A DNA stretch of 64,000 bases, taken from the NCBI GenBank assembly GCA_963706425.1, contig CAVPMN010000003.1:1-64000 (forward strand), given 5' to 3'. The position numbers and the translations under genes are program-made. The DNA comes from CAVPMN01 sp963706425 (lineage in GTDB: Bacteria; Actinomycetota; Acidimicrobiia; Acidimicrobiales; Acidimicrobilacustridaceae). Of the stretch, positions 36,778 to 45,525 are shown piece after piece. The notes beneath the pieces are model-generated. The model saw only the letters and a program-made list of their open reading frames with translations. It was not told where the DNA came from and did not search any database. Each line of letters begins with the position of its first letter. The stretch's first letter is position 1.

Positions 36778-36828
36778 CGAAATTGGTGCGTGAAACAACC
36801 GTGACGGTTGTTTCACGCACCAATTTCG
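36778..36828. terminator. Bidirectional 25-bp hairpin between convergent genes
   Basis: Perfect inverted repeat, 36778-36802 with 36804-36828, single-base loop G36803. It shares the 16-base core GGTGCGTGAAACAACC with the hairpin at 15259-15305 but has a different apex and base. It lies between the stop codons of the ligase and the amidohydrolase. The 60 bases before it are a degenerate CGCTCC-type repeat. Confidence 0.75.
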
Positions 36829-36850
36829 GTGGTGGTGGAGGTCGTGGTGG

Positions 36851-38131
36851 TCAGGCGGTGGCCTTGGCTTGGAGCTTGCCGAGCTCGATGCCCTGCTGGC
36901 GCTGGAACCGGCCCTTGTCGTAGGGACGGACGGCCACGTCGTGGTCACCGGCTTCGGCCCGCAGCGCCGCCACCGTGCAGTCGGCCTTGGCCCGATGGGC
37001 GAACGGGTCGAACGAGTACCACCGGGCGGCGTTCTCCCAGCCGATCTTGTGCAGCTCGTCGTCGGGCACGTCGCTCGCCACCGCCGCCAGCTCCTCGGGA
37101 GCGGTGGGCCACGACGAGTCGGAGTGCGGGTAGTCGCACTCCCACGCGATGTTGTCGATGCCGATGTCGTGGCGCAGCTTGATGCCGATCGGGTCGGCGA
37201 TGAAGCAGGTGAGGAAGTGGCGGCGGAAGACCTCGCTCGGCAGCTCGTCGCCGAAGTCCTGACCCGTCCACCGGTGGTGCATGTCATAGGTGCGGTCGAG
37301 CCGGTCGAGGAAGTAGGGGATCCAGCCGGTGCCGCCTTCGGACAACGCGATCTTCAGCGTCGGGTACTGCTTCAGCACTCGCGACCACAGCAGGTCGGCG
37401 GCGGCCTGACAGATGTTCATCGGCTGCAGGGTGATCATCACGTCGATCGGCGCGTCTGGCGCGGTGACGGCCAGTTGCCCGGACGAGCCGAGGTGGATCG
37501 ACAGCACGACGTCCTCGTCGCACAGCGCCTGCCACAACGGATCCCAGTGTGGATCGTGGAAGCTGGGGTAGCCGAGGGTGGCGGGGTTCTCGGTGAAGGT
37601 GAGCGAGTGCACGCCCTTCTTGGCCAGTCGACGCACCTCGTCGGCGGCCAGCTGCGGGTCCCACAGCACCGGCAACCCCATCGGGATGAACCGGCCCGGG
37701 TAGGCGCCGCACCACTCGTCGACGTGCCAGTCGTTGTAGGCCCGCACCACCGCGAGGGCCAGGTCCTTGTCGTCGCAGTTGGCGAAGAGCCGTCCGCTGA
37801 ACCCGGGGAACGACGGGAAGCACATCGAGCCGAGCACGCCACCGGCGTTCATGTCCTTGACCCGCTCGTCGATGTTCCAGCAGCCCTCGCGGATCTCGTC
37901 GAAGGCGGTCGGCTCGATGCCGTACTCCTCCTTGGGCCGACCGGCCACCGCGTTCAGGCCGATGTTCGGGATGGTGGCGCCCTCGAAGCGCCACACGTCC
38001 GAGCCGTCCCTGGTGCGCTCCACGCGCGGCGCCCGATCCTTGTACTTGTCGGGCATGTGGTCGTCGAAGAGACCCGGGGGCTCGACGAGGTGGTCGTCGA
38101 CGCTGATGAGGATGAGGTCTTCGGCCTGCAT
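36851..38131 (-). CDS. Amidohydrolase-2 family metal-dependent hydrolase
   Basis: The 426-residue TIM-barrel enzyme of the ACMSD/amidohydrolase-2 family opens ILISVDDHLVEPPGLFDDHM, the DxHxxEPP signature giving the first metal ligands, followed by LSIHLGSSGQLAVTAPDAPI, LKIALSEGGTGWIPYFLDRL and NIAWECDYPHSDSSWPTAPE, which carries the late catalytic Asp. Members decarboxylate or hydrolyse cyclic acids; in actinobacterial catabolic clusters they are frequent but rarely assigned. ATG 38131 has GGGAGCC upstream. Divergent from the binding-fold protein across a spacer holding TGAAC-TACA-GTTC, so the TetR protein at 40513 may control it. The gene is intact. Confidence 0.9.
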   Translation of the reverse strand: MQAEDLILISVDDHLVEPPGLFDDHMPDKYKDRAPRVERTRDGSDVWRFEGATIPNIGLNAVAGRPKEEYGIEPTAFDEIREGCWNIDERVKDMNAGGVLGSMCFPSFPGFSGRLFANCDDKDLALAVVRAYNDWHVDEWCGAYPGRFIPMGLPVLWDPQLAADEVRRLAKKGVHSLTFTENPATLGYPSFHDPHWDPLWQALCDEDVVLSIHLGSSGQLAVTAPDAPIDVMITLQPMNICQAAADLLWSRVLKQYPTLKIALSEGGTGWIPYFLDRLDRTYDMHHRWTGQDFGDELPSEVFRRHFLTCFIADPIGIKLRHDIGIDNIAWECDYPHSDSSWPTAPEELAAVASDVPDDELHKIGWENAARWYSFDPFAHRAKADCTVAALRAEAGDHDVAVRPYDKGRFQRQQGIELGKLQAKATA

Positions 38132-38222
38132 GGTGGCTCCCCCTCGGGACCGTGGTCCCCTGGAACGTGGTCCCTCTGAAACGACTCGCGCTCGCCGTCT
38201 CCGAAGCTCGCGTACGTCTCAG

Positions 38223-38236
38223 TGAACTACAGTTCG
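38223..38236. promoter_or_regulatory. Candidate operator TGAAC-N4-GTTC
   Basis: TGAACTACAGTTCG: GAAC and GTTC pair around TACA. It is in the divergent spacer between the amidohydrolase and binding-protein genes. A stronger copy of the same motif is at 41222-41237. Confidence 0.5.
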
Positions 38237-38290
38237 ACAATCTGAACAAGGCGCCGAAGGTGGCTCGGCGACCGCTGGTGAGGGGGACCG

Positions 38291-39664
38291 ATGGCTGATC
38301 AGGACGAGTCCTACGAGTACGTGGATCGGATGTTCCCCGAGCCGATCGACCTCGGGATCGCCGAGGACGACCGAGCCGTGTCGTCGGTGCGGTTCGGCAC
38401 CCAGGCCTATCTCGAAGGGGGCGGCGGCGACGGGTCGAGCTGGTGGCAGGGCGGTGGCGCGGCGAAGGACCGGGCCGTCCAGGGCATCACGATCTATCCC
38501 CCCAAGCACGGGTTGCAGACCCAGGGCGATCCGTTCGAACCGGTGAAGATCGGGATCCTCATCGACATGGATCTCAACCAGTTGCTGGCCGACTGGATCG
38601 ACCCGACGATCCTGGCGATCGAGGACGCGCTCAACGAGGGCGTGTGGCGGCGCAGCCCGGTGCAGCTGATCATCGCCGACGCACGCGGCCTGCCGAGGGA
38701 GAACTACCGCAAGGTCATCGACGGCTACCGCTGGCTGGTCGAGCAGGGTTGTGTGGTGGTGCTCGGGCCTCTGATCTCCGACAACTCCCTCGTGCTGCAG
38801 GACACCGCCAACGAGCTCGGCGTGGCGTGCATCGGCTGGACCGGTGCCCACAAGTTCGCGTCGGAGTACTGCTTCACCGTCGCCAACGGCGACATCCCGA
38901 CCGAAGGGGTGATGTGCGCGCAGTGGTTGGCGGCGCAGGGCATCGAGCGGGTGGGCTTGTTCTGGGAACAGGGCTCGTCCGGCAAGGACTACGCCGACTA
39001 CTTCCGCGACGCGGCGATGGGGCTGGGGCTCACCGTCACGCGCGAGGTGAAGCTCGAGCCCAATCCCGTCGGCCTGCAGGACGACCTGGCGTCGATGCGC
39101 GAGCTGGGCACGCAGGGCATCTACTACGGCGGCTACGGCTACGCCACGTTCCACTTCGCGTCGGCGTTCAAGGCGCTCGGCTGGGACCCGCCCCGCGTGA
39201 TGGGCACGGCGTTCATGTTCTATTCGAACAGCAACAAGTGGGCCGAGGGCCTCGAGGGCTGGCACGGCGTCGACCAGCTGGGCGAGGACGGGGCCAATCC
39301 CAACTACAACGCCATGATCGACCGGTTCGAGAAGCGCTTCGGCCGCACGACCGGCAACGTGGTGATCGCGCTGGCCTACGACACGGCCAGGGTCGCCATC
39401 CAGGGCATCGGCAACGCGGCCATCCCCGAGCCCCGCTGGGTCAAGGAGGGCATGGAGACGCATCCGCTGGATGCCGGCCACCAACGGGGGCCCGGGCACC
39501 TACATCCAGTTCGGCCCGTGGGACCGCAAGGGCTACAAGGGCGACTTCCTCACCATCCGCGAGCTGCGCGGCGGCGAGCTGCGATTCGACGGCTACCACC
39601 GTCCCCAGTGGCCTTCGACGGGTGGCGACGCGGCACGGCCGACCTCCGACCGGGCCGCCCATGA
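38291..39664 (+). CDS. Leu/Ile/Val-binding-fold protein without signal peptide
   Basis: The 457-residue protein has a type-I periplasmic-binding fold of the LivJ/AmiC group: KIGILIDMDLNQLLADWIDP, GCVVVLGPLISDNSLVLQDT, ACIGWTGAHKFASEYCFTVA, GIERVGLFWEQGSSGKDYAD and IYYGGYGYATFHFASAFKAL. Unlike transporter components it begins MADQDESYEYVDRMFPEPID, with no signal peptide, lipobox or hydrophobic start, so it should be cytoplasmic, and no ABC permease or ATPase gene is near. It may be a ligand sensor like AmiC, or a substrate carrier. Two compensating indels near 39467 and 39625 misread about 50 residues (the true segment is GTYIQFGPWDRKGYKGDFLT). GTGAGGGGGACCG precedes the ATG. Confidence 0.8.
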   Translation: MADQDESYEYVDRMFPEPIDLGIAEDDRAVSSVRFGTQAYLEGGGGDGSSWWQGGGAAKDRAVQGITIYPPKHGLQTQGDPFEPVKIGILIDMDLNQLLADWIDPTILAIEDALNEGVWRRSPVQLIIADARGLPRENYRKVIDGYRWLVEQGCVVVLGPLISDNSLVLQDTANELGVACIGWTGAHKFASEYCFTVANGDIPTEGVMCAQWLAAQGIERVGLFWEQGSSGKDYADYFRDAAMGLGLTVTREVKLEPNPVGLQDDLASMRELGTQGIYYGGYGYATFHFASAFKALGWDPPRVMGTAFMFYSNSNKWAEGLEGWHGVDQLGEDGANPNYNAMIDRFEKRFGRTTGNVVIALAYDTARVAIQGIGNAAIPEPRWVKEGMETHPLDAGHQRGPGHLHPVRPVGPQGLQGRLPHHPRAARRRAAIRRLPPSPVAFDGWRRGTADLRPGRP

Positions 39665-40402
39665 ACGACAAGGTCTACATCCACGAGTTCATCGACATCA
39701 TCGGCCACAACCGGGCGCGCTACATGCACCACATGACGGCCAACTGGTGCCCAGTGGCCCGCGCCGAGCGCAACCAGCTCTGCCTCGGGGTGTGGGGCAC
39801 GGTCGGGTCGACCGGCCGGTGGCCCGAGGTGGTGAACATGTGGGAGCTCGACGGCTGGGACGGCCTCGTCGCCAACTTCGAGCACGAGTTCGACGCACGC
39901 CTCGCTGCAGGATCCTTCCCTCGCCGAGTGGTGGGCGGTGGCCGCCTCCCTTCGGCGCGGTGGCGTCGACCGCATCGTCGTGCCCGAGCCCTGGACCGCG
40001 CTCGATCGGCGGGCTGATCGCCGACGGCGTGCGCGGTGAGGTCTACGCCCACGAGTTGATCTCGGTTCCGGCCGGCGCAGCGGCCGAGTTCCTCGCAGCG
40101 GTTCGCGACACCGCGGTGCCGGCCCACGCCGAGCTCGGTGTCGAGCTCGTCGGCGCCTACCGCGTCACGGGGGTCAACGACAGCGAGGCCATCGTCATCT
40201 GGGCGCTGCCGGGCTGGGACACGTGGGCGAGGCTGGAGCAGGCCTGGCTGGGCGCCGGGCCCCTCGACGATCTGGCGGGCCACCACGCGCAGGCCTCGGG
40301 GCCGACTGGCGGCGGACACTGATGGTCGACGCCCCGCTCAGCCCGTTGCGGATCGGACGCCAGCCCGATGTCGAAGACCGCATTCCCCTCGACCAGCTCT
40401 GA
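39661..40402 (+). CDS. NIPSNAP-like dimeric alpha/beta-barrel protein, frameshifted
   Basis: The start overlaps the previous stop (ATGA). The first ferredoxin-like half reads VYIHEFIDIIGHNRARYMHH and VWGTVGSTGRWPEVVNMWEL. A middle LAEWWAVAASLRRGGVDRIV appears after a break near 39905, and the second half GEVYAHELISVPAGAAAEFL, GVELVGAYRVTGVNDSEAIV after a break near 40005. A third break near 40300 restores DWRRTLMVDAPLSPLRIGRQ and the stop at 40402. Duplicated NIPSNAP-type modules of this kind accompany lipid and terpenoid catabolism genes; some are small oxygenases or isomerases, but no reaction can be assigned. Translational coupling to the binding-fold protein suggests joint function. Confidence 0.7.
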
Positions 40403-40445
40403 GGGCTACCTTGATCGGGTCCCGTTCGACGCATCGGATGAATGA

Positions 40446-40459
40446 TTCAGCTGGTTGAA
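40446..40459. promoter_or_regulatory. Weak candidate operator before the TetR gene
   Basis: TTCA-GCTGGT-TGAA is a perfect inverted repeat whose half-sites resemble those at 38223 and 41222 but in the opposite (everted) order. It may be an autoregulatory site of the TetR protein; the different arrangement lowers confidence. Confidence 0.3.
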
Positions 40460-40512
40460 CCGTGGCTGGCGGGGCCGGAACGGTCAGGTTCCGAGCGAAA
40501 GGCAGGTCGACC

Positions 40513-41205
40513 ATGGCCAAGACACCAGCGAGGTCGAGGACGAAGTCGACCCGGCCGCGCCATGGGGTCGACGACGCCGCGGGTCGACGCGAGCAGCGGC
40601 GGCTGCTGCACCAGGACCTCAGTCGCTCGCAGCTGCTCGACGCAGCCGAGGAGGTGTTCGGTGAGAAGGGCTTCCACGACACCACCCTGAAGGAGATCGC
40701 CGAGCTGGCCGAGTTCTCGGTCGGGTCGGTCTACTCGTTCTTCGAGAACAAGGACGACCTCTACCTGAGCGTGTTCGTCCGCCGGGGCGCGCAGCTGCTC
40801 CCTGGCATGAAGGACATCGTCGAAGGCGAGGGCTCTCCGCAGGAGCAGCTGCATCGCCTGGTCGACTACGAGGTGGGCTTCTTCCGCGATCACCCGCACT
40901 TCGGCCGGCTCTATCTGCGGTCGGCGTCGTCCGCTGCGCCGATCGGCGAGGTGCCGGAGTCGCCCACGCTCACCAGCAACTTCCACCTCGCGATGGACAT
41001 CCACGCGGGGGTCTTCCGCAGGGGCCAGGCCGCGGGAGAGCTCCGGGCGGGTGATCCGCTCGTGCTGGCCCGCTTGTTGTCGGGCCTGGTGGCCGCCTAC
41101 CAGTCGGTCGACCCGACGGTGATGTCCGACGATCCCGACCCCGACGAGCCCCTCTCGCTCACGGCGCTGCACGAGATCATCGACGGCGCGTTCGCAAACC
41201 GCTGA
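40513..41205 (+). CDS. TetR-family regulator of the catabolic operon
   Basis: The 230-residue protein has a basic N-terminal extension (AKTPARSRTKSTRPRHGVDD) before the helix-turn-helix SQLLDAAEEVFGEKGFHDTT, LKEIAELAEFSVGSVYSFFE and NKDDLYLSVFVRRGAQLLPG. The ligand domain includes HPHFGRLYLRSASSAAPIGE. It is probably an acyl-CoA-responsive repressor, by analogy with FadR/KstR-type TetR proteins of fatty-acid and steroid degradation; that is inference from neighbours. GAAAGGCAGG precedes ATG 40513. The genes around it carry TGAAC-N4-GTTC palindromes (38223, 41222). It is followed after 54 bases by the operon it presumably controls. Confidence 0.9.
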   Translation: MAKTPARSRTKSTRPRHGVDDAAGRREQRRLLHQDLSRSQLLDAAEEVFGEKGFHDTTLKEIAELAEFSVGSVYSFFENKDDLYLSVFVRRGAQLLPGMKDIVEGEGSPQEQLHRLVDYEVGFFRDHPHFGRLYLRSASSAAPIGEVPESPTLTSNFHLAMDIHAGVFRRGQAAGELRAGDPLVLARLLSGLVAAYQSVDPTVMSDDPDPDEPLSLTALHEIIDGAFANR

Positions 41206-41221
41206 CGCCGTTCGCCGCCCG

Positions 41222-41237
41222 CTGAACTGCCGTTCAG
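41222..41237. promoter_or_regulatory. Candidate operator CTGAAC-N4-GTTCAG
   Basis: CTGAAC-TGCC-GTTCAG is a perfect 6+6 inverted repeat 22 bases before the GTG start of the MaoC-like gene. It lies where a repressor would cover the -35 region, with AATACT at 41246-41251 as a likely -10. Confidence 0.6.
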
Positions 41238-41259
41238 TCGCATGCAATACTGGTCCACC

Positions 41260-42537
41260 GTGGGCAACGAGCCGTCGCCAGCGGGGGGCATCACCGACGA
41301 GGCCATCGCCCGCCTGCGCGCCCGCATCGGCATCGCCGAGCCCCATCCGATGCCGCCCCACTATCGCGAGCCCAACATCGACACCTTCCGCAACGTGGCC
41401 ATCGCGTACGGCGACGACAACCCGCTGTGGTGCGATCCCGACTACGGCACCAGCACCCGTTGGGGCGGAGCGATCGCGCCGCCCGTCCTCGTGGGGGGCG
41501 ACACGCTCGTGGGGGAGGACGAGGTCACCGAGGTGGCGGCGGCCCAACGCGATCTCATGAAGGGCGATCCGCTCCGGGGAGTGCACGCGTTCTACTCGGC
41601 CAGCGCACGCGAGTGGTGGGCGCCCCTGCGCCCCGGCCATCGCATCGCCCGTCGCAACGCCCTGGTCGGGGTGCTCGACAAACCGAGTGAGTTCGCCGAG
41701 CGGGCCGTGCACGAGTGGACGGGTCAGGTGTTCCGCGACGACAGCGGCACCCTGCTGTCGGGCCAGTACCGGCTGATGATCCGCACCGAGCGCACCAAGG
41801 CGCGGGAGCGCAAGAAGTACGACGCCGTCGACATCGAGCCCTACACGGACGACCAGATCGAGGCCATCGACGAGCAGTACGCCAGCGAGGCACCACGCGG
41901 CGCAGAGCAACGGTGGTGGGAAGACGTCAGCGAGGGCGACCCGATCGGGCCGATGGTGAAAGGTCCGCTCACCGTCACCGACATCGTGTGCTGGCACGTC
42001 GGTATGGGCATGGGTCTCTATGGCGTCAAGCCGCTGCGGCTGGGCGCGGAGAACCGGCGGCGGATCCCACGCTTCTTCCACCGGGACGAGCTCAACATCC
42101 CCGACGTGATGCAACGGGTGCACTGGGACCCTGACTTCGCGCGCCGGTCGGGCAACCCCACCACGTTCGACTACGGGCGCATGCGGGAGACCTGGCTGAT
42201 CCACCTGTGCACCGACTGGATGGGCGACGATGCGTGGCTGTGGAAGCTCGACTGCGAGTTCCGGCGGTTCAACTATGTGGGCGACACCCAGTGGCTGCGC
42301 GGCACCGTGGTGCGCAAGTACCTCGCCGACGGTGACCGGCCCGCGGTCGACCTCGAACTGCGCGCCGAGAACCAGCGTGGTGAGTTGACCACGCCCGGGC
42401 ACGCCACGGTGCTGCTGCCGAGCCATGAGCACGGGCCGGTCCGCCTGCCCGACCCGCCCGGTGGCGCCACCGACCTGCAGGGCGCGCTCGAGGCGATTGC
42501 CGCCGATTTCGCGGACGGGTCACGGGCGACATCGTGA
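41260..42537 (+). CDS. MaoC/FAS1-like double-hotdog dehydratase
   Basis: The 425-residue protein has two hotdog regions. The first is RNVAIAYGDDNPLWCDPDYG, TSTRWGGAIAPPVLVGGDTL and FYSASAREWWAPLRPGHRIA, the FAS1-like dehydratase N-terminal domain. The second starts at SEGDPIGPMVKGPLTVTDIV and contains FRRFNYVGDTQWLRGTVVRK. Such proteins hydrate or dehydrate 2-enoyl-CoAs of bulky acids. I choose GTG 41260 (VGNEPSPAGG) over ATG 41242 because AATACT and eight bases precede it and the upstream residues overlap the presumed -10. First structural gene of the operon; its stop overlaps the next start (GTGA). Confidence 0.85.
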   Translation: MGNEPSPAGGITDEAIARLRARIGIAEPHPMPPHYREPNIDTFRNVAIAYGDDNPLWCDPDYGTSTRWGGAIAPPVLVGGDTLVGEDEVTEVAAAQRDLMKGDPLRGVHAFYSASAREWWAPLRPGHRIARRNALVGVLDKPSEFAERAVHEWTGQVFRDDSGTLLSGQYRLMIRTERTKARERKKYDAVDIEPYTDDQIEAIDEQYASEAPRGAEQRWWEDVSEGDPIGPMVKGPLTVTDIVCWHVGMGMGLYGVKPLRLGAENRRRIPRFFHRDELNIPDVMQRVHWDPDFARRSGNPTTFDYGRMRETWLIHLCTDWMGDDAWLWKLDCEFRRFNYVGDTQWLRGTVVRKYLADGDRPAVDLELRAENQRGELTTPGHATVLLPSHEHGPVRLPDPPGGATDLQGALEAIAADFADGSRATS

Positions 42538-43361
42538 GCGACGACTACCGGTCGGTCGACGGCCTGTCGGTGTCGCTCGACGATCACGTGCTGCGCGTGC
42601 GGCTCGACCGACCCGACAAGCGCAACGCCATCGACGACACGATGATGGCCGGGCTGATCGACGCCATCGACGCCGCAGGTCGCGACGAGACGGTGCGCTG
42701 CATCGAGTTGTCCGGAACAGGCGACCACTTCTGCGGTGGTGCCGACATCGTGGCCCGCAATGCCGTCGCCTCTGGAGAGCCTGCGCCAGCTCGTCCGCGA
42801 GTGGGCAGCATCCAGCGCCGGCTGCCCTCGCTCGCGCATCGACTCATGCCCGTGGTGCTCGGTGTGCAGACACCGGTGGTCTGTCGGGTGCAGGGGTTTG
42901 CGGCGGGCATCGGGTTCCAGCTCGCGCTGGCCGCTGACTTCACCGTCGCGGCCGCCGACGCCACGTTCTGGCAGCCCTTCGTGGCGCGAGGCTTCACTCC
43001 CGACAGCGCGGCCACCTGGATGCTGCCCCGCCTGGTCGGCCTGGCGCGGGCGCGCGACCTGTTGATGCTCGGCCGTCGGTTGAGCGGCGAGGAGGCGGCC
43101 GAGTGGGGCCTGGTTCACCAGGCGGTCCCGGCCGCCGAGCTCGATCGGGCTGCCGACGCGCTGGTGGGGGAGCTGGCTGCCGGGCCCACCGTCGCGCTCG
43201 GGCTCACCAAGTGGCTGCTTCACTCGGCGCACAGCAACTCGCTCGAAGAGCAGCTGCAGCACGAGGCGTTGGCCCTCGAGCTGTCGTCGCGCAGCGAGGA
43301 CTTCCGCGAAGGCCTCGCGGCGTTCAAGGACAAGCGCTCACCCGACTTCAAGGGGCGCTGA
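42534..43361 (+). CDS. Crotonase-family (enoyl-CoA hydratase/isomerase) protein A
   Basis: The 275-residue crotonase fold shows VRLDRPDKRNAIDDTMMAGL, the first oxyanion loop GTGDHFCGGADI, the second QGFAAGIGFQLALAADFTVA, then ADATFWQPFVARGFTPDSAA and the C-terminal LTKWLLHSAHSNSLEEQLQH. By eye the two catalytic glutamates of true hydratases are absent (Gln and Phe occupy those positions), so isomerase, hydrolase or another crotonase reaction is possible. GTG 42534 overlaps the preceding stop by four bases and the next gene starts three bases after its stop. The gene is intact. Confidence 0.88.
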   Translation: MSDDYRSVDGLSVSLDDHVLRVRLDRPDKRNAIDDTMMAGLIDAIDAAGRDETVRCIELSGTGDHFCGGADIVARNAVASGEPAPARPRVGSIQRRLPSLAHRLMPVVLGVQTPVVCRVQGFAAGIGFQLALAADFTVAAADATFWQPFVARGFTPDSAATWMLPRLVGLARARDLLMLGRRLSGEEAAEWGLVHQAVPAAELDRAADALVGELAAGPTVALGLTKWLLHSAHSNSLEEQLQHEALALELSSRSEDFREGLAAFKDKRSPDFKGR

Positions 43362-43364
43362 CCG

Positions 43365-44678
43365 ATGGCGCCCACGGCCGATGTGGCGGTCGACGACCGG
43401 GCCCACCGGGTGGCCATCGATGCGACCACCGATGTCGACGACGCCGTCGCCGTGGTGCGGGAGTGGGTCGCTCGTGAAGTCCCGCAGCGTTGGCGCGACG
43501 CGGCCCACCGAGGAGGCGCCCGAGCGATCCGTGAGGTCAGATCGCGTGCCGACTACGAAGCCTGGTATCCCGTGTTCGGTCGGTCTGGTCTGGTCGCGCC
43601 GACGTGGCCCGTCGCCTATGGCGGGCTCGACGTGCAGCCATCGGTGGCCCGCCGCATCGAAGCGGAGCTGGCGCCGTACAACCTGGGTCGACTCAACCCG
43701 TTGGGGCTCAACCTGGCCGCCCCCGCCCTCTTCGCTCACGGAACCGAAGAGCAGCGCCGCCGCTTCCTGCCACCGATCGTGCGCAACGAGGAGATCTGGT
43801 GCCAGCTCTTCAGCGAGCCCGGCGCCGGTTCCGATCTGGCGTCGCTGGCCACCCGAGCCGAACGCGACGGTGACGAGTGGGTCGTGACCGGTCAGAAGGT
43901 CTGGACCACCTGGGCCCACTTGGCCGACTTCGGTGTGCTGCTGGCCCGCACCAACACCGATGCACCCAAACGCAAGGGCATCACCTACTTCCTCATCGAC
44001 CTCCGTCAGCCCGGCGTCGAGGTTCGCCCGTTGCGTCACATCACCGGCGAGATCGACTTCAACGAGGTGTTCCTCGATCGCGCCCGGGTGCCCGATGCGC
44101 AGCGGGTCGGGGCGATCGACGACGGATGGAGGGTCGCCAACGCCACCCTGTCCGGTGAGCGCCAGATGGTGTCCGGCTCGGGATCGGGTGGGGTCGACCG
44201 CATCGGCGGGTCCGGGGTGGTGCGGCTCGTCGAGCTGGCCCGACGCATCTCGGCCGACGGGCGACCCGGTGGCTGGGAGGAGCCCTCGACCAGGCAGGCG
44301 CTCATGCGCGTGTTGAGCGAGGAGCGCATCCGCGGGTGGACGAACGCGCGGGTACGGGCGACCTTGAAGGCTGGTCGGCCACCTGGTCCGGAGAGCAGCA
44401 TCGGCAAGGTGCACCAGGGCGAGCTGAACCAGCGCGTGCAGCTGCTCGCCACCGACCTGCTGGGCGCGTCGGCCATGGCCTGGGAGTCCGCCGACGGGCT
44501 CGACTACCCCGACACGCTGCCGTACGAGGTGAAGGGCATGCTGCGCAGTCGGGCGAACACGATCGAAGGCGGCACCACCGAGGTCAACAAGAACATCGTG
44601 GCCGAGCGCGTGCTCGGGCTGCCTCGGGAGCCCGACCCGTTCAACGACGCACCCTGGCGCGACGTGCCGCGTGGCTGA
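43365..44678 (+). CDS. Acyl-CoA dehydrogenase
   Basis: The 437-residue flavoprotein has the ACAD fold: ADYEAWYPVFGRSGLVAPTW, IWCQLFSEPGAGSDLASLAT (FAD/substrate loop), DEWVVTGQKVWTTWAHLADF and the C-terminal MLRSRANTIEGGTTEVNKNI, where TIEGGT holds the probable catalytic base, ending NIVAERVLGLPREPDP. It introduces the alpha,beta double bond into an acyl-CoA; the length suits the actinobacterial FadE group used on branched or cyclic side chains. A single copy rather than the FadE heterodimer pair is present here. Three bases after the crotonase stop and 21 before the next crotonase. Confidence 0.94.
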   Translation: MAPTADVAVDDRAHRVAIDATTDVDDAVAVVREWVAREVPQRWRDAAHRGGARAIREVRSRADYEAWYPVFGRSGLVAPTWPVAYGGLDVQPSVARRIEAELAPYNLGRLNPLGLNLAAPALFAHGTEEQRRRFLPPIVRNEEIWCQLFSEPGAGSDLASLATRAERDGDEWVVTGQKVWTTWAHLADFGVLLARTNTDAPKRKGITYFLIDLRQPGVEVRPLRHITGEIDFNEVFLDRARVPDAQRVGAIDDGWRVANATLSGERQMVSGSGSGGVDRIGGSGVVRLVELARRISADGRPGGWEEPSTRQALMRVLSEERIRGWTNARVRATLKAGRPPGPESSIGKVHQGELNQRVQLLATDLLGASAMAWESADGLDYPDTLPYEVKGMLRSRANTIEGGTTEVNKNIVAERVLGLPREPDPFNDAPWRDVPRG

Positions 44679-44699
44679 GGGCGATCGGATCGTGTCGCG

Positions 44700-45525
44700 A
44701 TGAGCTATCAGACGCTGATCGTCGAGCGGCGTGGTCCGGTGGGTTGGCTGATCTTCGACCGACCGGCATCGGGCAACGCCATGGACGCGGTGATGCTGGC
44801 CGAGCTCGAGCAGGCATGGATCGAGCTCGACGCCGACCCCGAGGTGCGGGTGATCGTCAACACCGGTCAGGGCGAGGCCTTCCAGACAGGGCTCGACGTC
44901 GTGCAGCTCAGTCGCGATCGGGACGCGCTGCGCGAGCAGTCGCGTCGCACGAAGCGGGCCGAGCTGCGGCTCACCGGCTGGCACAACCAGGTGTGGAAGC
45001 CGATCATCGCCGCGGTGAACGGCGTGTGCGCGGGTGGCGGCCTGCACTTCGTGGCCGATGCCGACATCGTCATCGCCTCGGCCGACGCAACGTTCCTCGA
45101 CCCCCACGTGTCGGTGGGTCAGGTCACCGCGTTCGAGGTCATCGCGTTGGCGAGGCAGTCGCCGATGGAGCCGATCATGCGGATGGCACTGACGGGACGC
45201 GAGCGCATGACGGCGGAGCGCGCCCGCCAGCTCGGGATCCTGAGCGAGGTGGTCGATCCGCCGGATCGATCTCCGCGAGGTGGCCCAGCAGCTCGCCGAG
45301 ACCATCGCCCGGAACTCGCCGGCGGCCATGGCGGCCACCAAGCGGGCTCTGTGGGGTGCGCTCGAGATGGGGCTCACCGACGCATGCCGCGCCGGTGCGC
45401 AGGAGCTGGTGTCGATGTGGGGCCATCCCGACCAGACCGAAGGCCCGTTGGCGTTCACCGAACGTCGCCCACCGCGATGGCAGCCACTCACCGGCGCCCG
45501 CCCGCAGCCAGGAGCAGCCTCGTGA
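44700..45525 (+). CDS. Crotonase-family protein B, frameshifted
   Basis: Opens MSYQTLIVERRGPVGWLIFD, followed by DADPEVRVIVNTGQGEAFQT, AVNGVCAGGGLHFVADADIV and TFLDPHVSVGQVTAFEVIAL. Comparison with its tandem paralogue (45522-46340) shows one extra base near 45265 (GATCGATCTCC against GGCGATCTTC), which breaks the frame; the rest, LREVAQQLAETIARNSPAAM to the stop at 45525, is intact. No hydratase glutamates are seen at the usual places (Leu-His and His-Val instead). The C-terminal third is almost identical in DNA to the paralogue, whereas the N-terminal part has diverged. Confidence 0.88.
45277..45443 (+). repeat. Near-identical patch shared with 46110-46276
   Basis: By hand count 159 of 167 bases match the ungapped segment at 46110-46276 (offset 833), with only one mismatch in the first 100. 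The flanking parts of the two crotonase genes are far less similar, which points to gene conversion or an exchange limited to the 3' third. Confidence 0.8.
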
